A stretch of 64,000 nucleotides of DNA, taken from positions 310,001-374,000 of the forward strand of contig OU015525.1 of the NCBI GenBank assembly GCA_907165065.1, given 5' to 3'. The notes under the pieces are model-generated. The model saw only the letters and a program-made list of their open reading frames with translations. It was not told the DNA's origin and did not search any database. Source of the DNA: Caprimulgus europaeus. Its lineage: Eukaryota; Chordata; Aves; Caprimulgiformes; Caprimulgidae. Positions within the stretch are counted from its first letter, which is position 1. Every line of letters starts with the position of its first letter. The translations under genes were made by a program, and so were the position numbers. This document shows positions 1 to 40,084 of this stretch, piece after piece.

Positions 1-21
1 CACACACAGAGATGCCAGCCC

Positions 22-56
<35 letters not shown>

Positions 57-910
57 AGAGATGCCAGCCCCTCTCACACACACACACAGAGATGCCAGCC
101 CCTCTCTCACACACACACACACACAGAGAGATGCCAGCCCCTCTCACACACACACACAGAGATGCCAGCCCCTCTCTCACACACACACACACACAGAGAT
201 GCCAGCCCCTCTCACACACACACACACACACACAGAGATGCCAGCCCCTCTGACACACACACACACACACAGAGATGCCAGCCCCTCTGACACACACACA
301 CACACACAGAGATGCCAGCCCCTCTCTCACACACACACACACACAGAGAGATGCCAGCCCCTCTCACACACACACACAGAGATGCCAGCCCCTCTCTCAC
401 ACACACACACACACAGAGATGCCAGCCCCTCTCACACACACACACACAGAGATGCCAGCCCCTCTGACACACACACACACACACAGAGATGCCAGCCCCT
501 CTGACACACACACACACACACAGAGATGCCAGCCCCTCTCTCACACACACACAGAGATGCCAGCCCCTCTGACACACACACACACACACACACACACAGA
601 TGCCAGCCCCTCTGACACACACACACACAGAGATGCCAGCCCCTCTCACACACACACACACAGAGATGCCAGCCCCTCTCACACACACACACACACAGAG
701 ATGCCAGCCCCTCTGACACACACACACACACAGATGCCAGCCCCTCTCACACACACACACACACAGATGCCAGCCCCTCTCTCTCACACACACACACAGA
801 GATGCCAGCCCCTCTCACACACACACACACACAGATGCCAGCCCCTCTGACACACACACACAGAGATGCCAGCCCCTCTCACACACACACACACACAGAG
901 ATGCCAGCCC

Positions 911-941
<31 letters not shown>

Positions 942-1356
942 AGATGCCAGCCCCTCTCACACACACACACACACACAGAGATGCCAGCCCCTCTCACACA
1001 CACACACACACAGAGATGCCAGCCCCTCTCACACACACACACACACACACACACAGAGATGCCAGCCCCTCTCACACACACACACACACACAGAGATGCC
1101 AGCCCCTCTCACACACACACACACACACACAGAGATGCCAGCCCCTCTCACACACACACACACACACAGAGATGCCAGCCCCTCTCACACACACACCCAC
1201 ACACAGAGATGCCAGCCCCTCTCACACACACACACACACAGAGATGCCAGCCCCTCTCACACACACACACATATACACAGATGCCAGCCCCTCTGACACA
1301 CACACACAGAGATGCCAGCCCCTCTCACACACACACACACACAGAGATGCCAGCCC

Positions 1357-1389
<33 letters not shown>

Positions 1390-1975
1390 ATGCCAGCCCC
1401 TCTCACACACACACACACACACAGAGATGCCAGCCCCTCTCACACACACACACACACAGAGATGCCAGCCCCTCTCACACACACACACACACACACACAC
1501 AGAGATGCCAGCCCCTCTCACACACACACACACACACAGAGATGCCAGCCCCTCTCACACACACACACACACACACAGAGATGCCAGCCCCTCTCACACA
1601 CACACACACACACAGAGATGCCAGCCCCTCTCACACACACACCCACACACAGAGATGCCAGCCCCTCTCACACACACACACACACAGAGATGCCAGCCCC
1701 TCTCACACACACACACATACACACAGATGCCAGCCCCTCTGACACACACACACAGATGCCAGCCCCTCTCACACACACACACACACAGATGCCAGCCCCT
1801 CTGACACACACACACAGAGATGCCAGCCCCTCTCACACACACACACACACACAGAGATGCCAGCCCCTCTCACACACACACACACACAGATGCCAGCCCC
1901 TCTGACACACACACACACACACACAGAGATGCCAGCCCCTCTCACACACACACACACACAGAGATGCCAGCCCCT

Positions 1976-2012
<37 letters not shown>

Positions 2013-2489
2013 ATGCCAGCCCCTCTCACACACACACACACACACAGAGATGCCAGCCCCTCTCACACACACACACACACACAGAGATGCCAGCCCCTCT
2101 CACACACACACACACACACACAGAGATGCCAGCCCCTCTCACACACACACACACACACAGAGATGCCAGCCCCTCTGACACACACACACCCACACACAGA
2201 GATGCCAGCCCCTCTCACACACACACACACACAGAGATGCCAGCCCCTCTGACACACACACACACACACACACACACAGAGATGCCAGCCCCTCTCACAC
2301 ACACACACACACAGATGCCAGCCCCTCTCACACACACATACACACAGATGCCAGCCCCTCTGACACACACACACAGAGATGCCAGCCCCTCTCACACACA
2401 CACACACACACAGAGATGCCAGCCCCTCTCACACACACACACACAGAGATGCCAGCCCCTCTGACACACACACACAGAGATGCCAGCCC

Positions 2490-2522
<33 letters not shown>

Positions 2523-3675
2523 AGATGCCAGCCCCTCTCACACACACACACACACACACACACCCCCCCCCACACACACACAGAGATGCCAGCCCCTCTC
2601 ACACACACACAGAGATGCCAGCCCCTCTCTCACACACACACACACACCCACACAGAGATGCCAGCCCCTCTCACACACACACACACACACACACAGAGAT
2701 GCCAGCCCCTCTGACACACACACACACACACAGAGATGCCAGCCCCTCTCACACACACACACACACACAGAGATGCCAGCCCCTCTGACACACACACACA
2801 CACACACACAGAGATGCCAGCCCCTCTCACACACACACACACAGAGATGCCAGCCCCTCTCACACACACACACACAGAGATGCCATCCCCTCTGACACAC
2901 AGACACACACACAGAGATGCCAGCCCCTCTCACACACACACACACACACAGAGATGCCAGCCCCTCTGACACACACACACACAGATGCCAGCCCCTCTCA
3001 CACACACACACACAGATGCCAGCCCCTCTCACACACACACACACACAGATGCCAGCCCCTCTCACACACACACACACAGATGCCAGCCCCTCTCACACAC
3101 ACACACACACACAGATGCCAGCCCCTCTCACACACACACACACAGAGATGCCAGCCCCTCTCACACACACACACACACACACAGAGATGCCAGCCCCTCT
3201 CACACACACACACACACACAGAGATGCCAGCCCCTCTCACACACACACACACACACACAGAGATGCCAGCCCCTCTCACACACACACACAGAGATGCCAG
3301 CCCCTCTCACACACACACACACACAGATGCCAGCCCCTCTCACACACACACACCCACACACAGATGCCAGCCCCTCTCACACACACACAGAGATGCCAGC
3401 CCCTCTCACACACACACACACACACACACAGAGATGCCAGCCCCTCTCACACACACCCCCACACACACACAGAGATGCCAGCCCCTCTCACACACACCCC
3501 CACACACACACAGAGATGCCAGCCCCTCTCACACACACACACACAGAGATGCCAGCCCCTCTCACACACACACACACACACACACACAGAGATGCCAGCC
3601 CCTCTCACACACACACACACACACAGAGATGCCAGCCCCTCTCACACACACACACACACACAGAGATGCCAGCCC

Positions 3676-3706
<31 letters not shown>

Positions 3707-3905
3707 AGAGATGCCAGCCCCTCTCACACACACACACACACACACAGATGCCAGCCCCTCTCTCACACACACACACACACAGAGATGCCAGCCCCTCTGA
3801 CACACACACACACACAGATGCCAGCCCCTCTCACACACACACACACACACACACAGAGATGCCAGCCCCTCTCACACACACACACACACACAGAGATGCC
3901 AGCCC

Positions 3906-3936
<31 letters not shown>

Positions 3937-3946
3937 ATGCCAGCCC

Positions 3947-3977
<31 letters not shown>

Positions 3978-4160
3978 ATGCCAGCCCCTCTCTCACACAC
4001 ACACACACACAGACAGAGATGCCAGCCCCTCTCACACACACACACACACACACAGAGATGCCAGCCCCTCTCACACACACACACACACACACACAGAGAT
4101 GCCAGCCCCTCTCACACACCCCCACACACACCCACACCCACACAGAGATGCACAGCAGCT
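1..4160. repeat. Composite (CA)n / GAGATGCCAGCCCCTCT minisatellite, >4.1 kb
   Basis: The first 4.1 kb is one uninterrupted tandem array. Each unit is a (CA)n run of roughly 8-30 bases followed by the nearly invariant 17-mer GAGATGCCAGCCCCTCT (variants end in TCTCT or TGA, or carry AGAG). Unit length varies from about 30 to 45 bp because the CA run varies; there are roughly 110 units, and the array continues beyond the left edge. Sporadic CCC or ATA interruptions occur within the CA runs. The long open frames on both strands (Thr-His rich on plus, Cys-Val rich on minus) follow from the repeat lacking stop codons and are not genes. The array stops just downstream of the PUF60 3' UTR. Confidence 0.97.
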
Positions 4161-4290
4161 TGCTTTGAGCTTTTATCCAAACTACAAGTACATCACAGAG
4201 ATCTGTGCCCACCCTGGAGCGTTTTTTACACATGGCTAAAAAAAAAAAGGAGAGGCAGAGGGGACAGGGGTGAAGTCTTTCAAAGAGAGT
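4161..4290 (-). other. PUF60: PUF60 proximal 3' UTR
   Basis: Only about 130 bp of unique sequence separates the stop codon from the giant minisatellite. It holds no canonical AATAAA or ATTAAA on the minus strand. The nearest candidate is the variant hexamer GATAAA (plus-strand tttatc at 4172-4177), followed immediately by the GT-rich repeat, which could act as a GU-rich downstream element. Otherwise the transcript would have to run into the array. The cleavage site is inferred, not shown. Confidence 0.5.
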
Positions 4291-35582
<31,292 letters not shown>

Positions 35583-35614
35583 CTTGTCCACCCCGTCAGC
35601 GATCGGTGCGGAAC

Positions 35615-35624
35615 TCTCGCGAGA
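35615..35624. promoter_or_regulatory. TCTCGCGAGA element 1
   Basis: Perfect 10-bp palindrome 33 bp upstream of the PUF60 ATG. The motif is known from vertebrate CpG-island promoters and is bound by BANP when unmethylated. Confidence 0.88.
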
Positions 35625-35653
35625 GGCTCTCTAGTGCGCGCGAAACGGCACAC

Positions 35654-35663
35654 TCTCGCGAGA
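35654..35663. promoter_or_regulatory. TCTCGCGAGA element 2
   Basis: Second perfect copy, starting exactly 39 bp from the first. The intervening bases are not a duplication of the other spacer. Confidence 0.88.
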
Positions 35664-35692
35664 GCTCCCGCGGCGGCGGCAGGAGGGGAATA

Positions 35693-35702
35693 TCTCGCGA
35701 GA
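35693..35702. promoter_or_regulatory. TCTCGCGAGA element 3
   Basis: Third perfect copy, again exactly 39 bp from its neighbour, and 12 bp from the CACGTG box. Confidence 0.88.
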
Positions 35703-35713
35703 AGTGCGGAGAA

Positions 35714-35721
35714 TCACGTGA
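35714..35721. promoter_or_regulatory. TCACGTGA E-box
   Basis: Palindromic TCACGTGA, the USF/MITF/TFE-type extended E-box, upstream of the three TCTCGCGAGA elements relative to PUF60. Confidence 0.7.
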
Positions 35722-36040
35722 CTTAGGCGGGCGCTTCGGCCGGGGCTCCCATCAGCGCGGGAGCGGCCGGGACGGGGCCGCGCTGGGCCCGGGAGCGCGG
35801 AGACCCGAACCGGACTGGACCGGCCCCGCCCCGCCCCTCAGTGCCCCCTGGGTCTGTCTGCCCCAGCGCCGGGGTGCGGTGTGAACGCCGGCGGTCCCAG
35901 GCCGCACCAGGCCTGTGTAGGCCCGTACGGTGGTCGCCGCCGGCAGCAGCAGGGGCGGGGTCGGGGCAGTGGGAACCCGTAGCGCTGCCGGTGCCGCGGG
36001 CAGAGCCCCCTCGGGTGCTGCGGGGGGTCCAGACGCTGCT

Positions 36041-37146
36041 GGTGGCAGAGGCTGCGCTGTAATGTGCTGGGATCTGTCCTGGTGTGAGCTGGGCCGGAGC
36101 TGGTTCTGTTCAGCAGCTCAGACAGCGCTGGGGACTGGGTTCAGCTGGGATTTGGTTGGAGAGAAACGCTGAGAACATCCCATTGCTTTCATTTCTGCCG
36201 CTGGAAGCGAAGGGCTTAATGTTTCCTTAGCCTACAAACACAAGATTGAAGGGGGTGAGGAATATTTAAATGAATAAGCTGATTGGTGTCTGGGAATGCC
36301 ACTGGGCTAGTCCATATTGCACCCCATTATCTCTGCTGTATTAGTGAGGGGCTCGTCCTCTTTTGGCTCTTTCCCTTGGGCTCTTGCTCCTCCAGGATCG
36401 TTATCTGGGAACTGGCCAGGCTTGGTCAGTGGGTGGTGAGCAGTGGCACTGGGTGTCACTCGTTTACATACTTTGTAACTGTTATTATTATTTTAATACT
36501 AGTATTATTTTAAGTTTTATTTTTATTATTAAACTGTTCTTATCTCAACCTACCAGTCTCCTTCCCCTTGCCCCCCCAATCCTCTCCCCTATCCCCTGGG
36601 GGTGAGGTGGGTGAGTGGCTGTGTTGGCCCAGTGAAGCTCTCCCAGGGTGCCAGGGCAGTGCTGGGTCCTTCTGTGGGCATCCAGAGTTCCAAGCCCTGG
36701 TTCCCTGCCCTGGAGATGAGCAGTTGCTGAACTCAAGGGTGGATCCAGGTCACGTCAGCTGAGAACTGCTGCAGTGGGACGTCACCCTGGTGTCCCTCTG
36801 TCCCTTGCACTCTTTATTCTCTGCAGGTGGGTGCAGTCCCATGCACCCCGATTTCAATGCAAAGGGAAAATGGAAGAGCCTGGCCCAGGGGGTGGAAGTG
36901 CTGCTCTGAAACAGGGCCCCAAAACAACATCACTGCCCCAGGTGGGGGTTCTGCTTCAAAGGGAGGATGCTGTGAGCAGGGGACAGGGACACGTCCTGTC
37001 ACACCTCACGCTAATTAAACTGGCACACAAACCTCGTGGCCCTGCTCCAGAAGAGGTGCAAGGCCAAGGAAAATCTGTGAGAAGCTCACAGATTCTGAAA
37101 GATTTCTGTCTTAGAAAAGATTTAGAAAGTTCAGGTCAATAAATCT
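36041..37146. other. Intergenic region between PUF60 promoter and NRBP2 3' end
   Basis: Sequence right of the CpG island. Contains a possible solo LTR (about 36346-36625). I see no coding exon. The short open frames here do not resemble known proteins. Confidence 0.6.
36346..36625 (+). mobile_element. Possible solo LTR of an avian endogenous retrovirus
   Basis: The stretch 'ttattattaaactgttctta' followed by 'tctcaaccta', T/C-rich sequence and 'ggggtgaggtgggtgagtgg' resembles the R/U5 part of LTRs common in bird genomes. No terminal repeats, internal genes or target-site duplication were identified, so the ends are uncertain. It could instead be unrelated unique sequence. Confidence 0.35.
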
Positions 37147-37497
37147 TACAGCAGCCTCCCAGTACCTGAAGGGGCTCCAGGAAGGCTGGGGAGGGACTTT
37201 GGACAAGGGCAGGGAGTGACAGAACAAGGGGTGATGGCTTGAAAGTGGCAGAGGGGAGATGGAGCTGAGATGTGAGGAAGAAATTGTTTGGTGTGAGGGT
37301 GGTGAGACCCTGGCCCAGGTTGGCCAGAGAAGCTGTGGCTGCTCCTCCCTGGAAGTGTTCTGGGCCAGGTTGGATGAGGCTTTGAGCAACCTGGTCTAGT
37401 GGAAGGTGTCCCTGCTGCTGGCAGGGGGGTTGGGACTGGAGGAGTTTTCAGGTCCCTTCCCACCCAGAGCTGTCCATGACTCTCTGGTTCTGTTCTG
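37147..37497 (+). mobile_element. CR1 LINE 3' fragment
   Basis: Sense copy with 'cctcccagtacctgaagggg', 'gaagaaattgtttggtgtga', and a tail ending near 'actctctggttctgttctgt'. It belongs to the same subgroup as the copies at 41880, 49391, 55146 and 63310. Confidence 0.92.
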
Positions 37498-37567
37498 TGG
37501 CAGAGCGCCTCAGAAATCAGGCAGCAGCTTGCCGAGTGCAGCGCTCGGACGAGTTCCTTTCAGTGCC

Positions 37568-37573
37568 TTTATT
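37568..37573 (-). terminator. NRBP2: Candidate NRBP2 poly(A) signal AATAAA
   Basis: Minus-strand ATCAATAAAGGCACTG. It is the first canonical hexamer I find downstream of the NRBP2 stop; there is no AATAAA or ATTAAA on the minus strand between 37574 and 40015. If used, the 3' UTR is about 2.45 kb and includes the 37598-39053 minisatellite. An upstream non-canonical site cannot be excluded. Confidence 0.6.
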
Positions 37574-40015
37574 GATTTGTCAGTCTGGAACGTTGGCACA
37601 GCCCAGCACGGCACAGCACGGCACAGCATGGCACAGCACGGCACAGCAGAGCCAGGCGACACAGCGCCCGCTGGCAGCTCAGCACAGCTCACCCTGGCGT
37701 GGCAAACCCAGCCCGGCGCGAGGCCGGTCGTGCAGGACGGCAAAGCACGGGCAGCGCACGGCGGGCAGGGGCACGGGGAGGGGCTGGCACAGCACGGCGA
37801 GGCACAGCACGGCCTGGCACAGCACGGCGTGGCACACAGCACAGTGTGGCACAGCACAGCCTGGCACACAGCACAGCACCCCAGCAGCACAGGGCAGCAG
37901 GGCACAGCTGGTTCCACACGGCGTGGCACAGCACGGTGTGGAACACAGCATGGCATGGCACAGCACGGCACGGTGTGGCACGGCACGGCGTGGCACAGCA
38001 TGGCATGGCATAGCACAGCCTGGCACAGCACAGCGTGGCACACAGCACAGCGTGGCACACAGCACGGCGAGGCACAGCACGGCCTGGCACAGCATGGCAT
38101 GGAACACAGCACAGCGTGGCACAGCACGGCACACCAGCAGCACCGGGCAGCAGGACACAGCCGGTTCCACACGGTGTGGCACAGCACGGCATGGCACAGC
38201 ACGGCACAGCATGGCGTGGCACACAGCACAGTGTGGCACAGCACGGCCTGGCACACAGCACAGCGCAGCACACCAGCAGCACAGGGCAGCAGGGCACAGC
38301 CGGTTCCACACGGCGTGGCACAGCACAGCGTGGCACACAGCACGGCGTGGCACACAGCACGGCGTGGCCTGGCACAGCACAGCATGGCCTGGCACAGCAC
38401 GGCGTGGTGCACAGCACAGTGTGGCACAGCACGGCGTGGCACAGCACGGCCTGGCACACAGCACAGCGCAGCACACCAGCAGCACAGGGCAGCAGGGCAC
38501 AGCCGGTTCCACACGGCGTGGCACAGCACAGCGTGGCACACAGCACGGCGTGGCACACAGCACGGCGTGGCCTGGCACAGCACAGCATGGCCTGGCACAG
38601 CACGGCGTGGTGCACAGCACAGTGTGGCACAGCACGGCGTGGCACAGCACGGCGTGGCACACAGCACAGCGCAGCACACCAGCAGCACAGGGCAGCAGGG
38701 CACAGCCGGTTCCACACGGCGTGGCACAGCACAGCGTGGCACACAGCACGGCGTGGCACACAGCACGGCGTGGCCTGGCACAGCACAGCATGGCCTGGCA
38801 CAGCACGGCGTGGTGCACAGCACAGTGTGGCACAGCACGGCGTGGCACAGCACGGCGTGGCACAGCACGGCGTGGCATGGCACAGCATGGCGTGGCACAC
38901 AGCACAGCAGGGCATGGCCTGGCACAGCACAGTCTGGCACAGCACGGCGTGGCATGGCACACAGCACAGCCTGGCACAGCACAGCGTGGAACACAGCACG
39001 GCCTGGCACAGCATGGCCTGGCACAGCACGGCCTGGCACAGCACGGCCTGGCTTTTGCAACACCAACAATTCCTCTTTGCACTCTTCACCCCCTGCCCCG
39101 GACGCGCAGTGGCGGCAGCAGCAGCGGCAGCAGCGGAGATGACTTTGCCCCTTTTCCAGGCTGATGACTGAATTCCCAACCCCACGGGAGGAGCAGGGAA
39201 GGGAGAGACATCGGGGGGTCCCCCCAACCCCAAAGGTGCTGTGAGAGTGTTGGGAGCCGTAAGACAAACTGGGAATGAGCAGGGTCCTGCTCAGCACCAG
39301 GGAGGGTTCTGCTGCTCCACGCTGGGCTCCAGCCCGGGGGTTTGGATTTCTGGAGTGTCCTCTCACGCTGTACCCAGTCCAGCTCACAGCAAGGTGTGCA
39401 ACTCCCATTACAAGGCATCACAGTGGCTCCTCTGTGCTGAGGAAATCTTAGCAGAGCAGGAGAAACTGGGTATAAAGAATGGAATGTGGCAGGTCAGGAA
39501 CTGTGCCAGAGCTGTCCCAGCTGCTCCTCTCCTCCCTGCTGCAGCCATCACCAGCTGGCAAAGAGGAAACAAAATAATCACTCGGGGACCTGCAGTGGGG
39601 AAAGCTGATTGTTCCCAGAAGGAAATGAATCAGTTTGGGGGTTTCTAGCAGCAGCTTTGCATCTTCACAAACAAACACCACGGGCAAGGGGCTGCAGGGG
39701 GGTGTCCCCCCGCTCCCCCACACCTCACTGCTCCCAGAGTGGGGACCCGAGCACGAGCAGCTCGGTCCCGCCGTCTCATGCTGCACATGCAATTCCTCGT
39801 GGTTGCTGACTGCTCCTCCTCTGGCTGTTGCCTTCCCACGCCACAGCCCGGGCACACAACCCCTCTGGAGGACTGCAAAGCTTCAGGCAGGAGTGGGTGG
39901 CCCGGTCAGTCCTGCTGGAGGGAGTTTGGTCAGGAGCCCCGTGGTTTCTTCTCGCCTGGTTCCCGTCCCCCGCGGTGCAGAGGGGCCGCTCCGTCCCCGG
40001 CCGCAGCGCGGGGGC
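37574..40015 (-). other. NRBP2: Probable NRBP2 3' UTR
   Basis: Sequence between the NRBP2 stop and the first canonical poly(A) signal. 39054-40015 is unique, moderately GC-rich sequence without coding content; 37598-39053 is a minisatellite. The extent rests on the poly(A) choice. Confidence 0.5.
37598..39053. repeat. GC-rich GGCACAGCACGGC minisatellite with ~202-bp higher-order repeats
   Basis: 1.45-kb array of GGCACAGCACGGCGT / GGCACACAGCAC / GGCCT variants. A marker block, CAGCCGGTTCCACACGG, recurs at about 38159, 38298, 38500 and 38703; the last intervals are 202 and 203 bp and the blocks in between are almost identical, so a higher-order unit has expanded recently. An earlier, more diverged block (CAGCTGGTTCCACACGG) lies near 37908. 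Long open frames of over 450 residues on both strands are by-products. Confidence 0.95.
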
Positions 40016-40084
40016 TCACAGGGGCGCAGAGCGGTGCTTGTGGAAGGTGCTCTCCAGGAAGCTGGCCAGCTTCTCACAGTCATC
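40016..40084 (-). CDS. NRBP2: NRBP2 terminal coding exon
   Basis: 69 nt including TGA (40018-40016): [20 protein letters not shown], then PL and stop. Acceptor GCTCTTAG. The human ending differs only in the last few residues. Confidence 0.93.
   Translation of the reverse strand, partial: DDCEKLASFLESTFHKHRSAPL

Noticed and set aside
12..4239. Many long Thr-His-rich and Cys-Val-rich open frames
   Set aside because: They are translations of the (CA)n/GATGCCAGCCCCTCT array; no start context, no family resemblance and periodic with the DNA repeat.
37406..39408. Open frames of 378 to 632 residues on both strands
   Set aside because: They arise from the stop-free GC-rich minisatellite; all six frames are similarly open.
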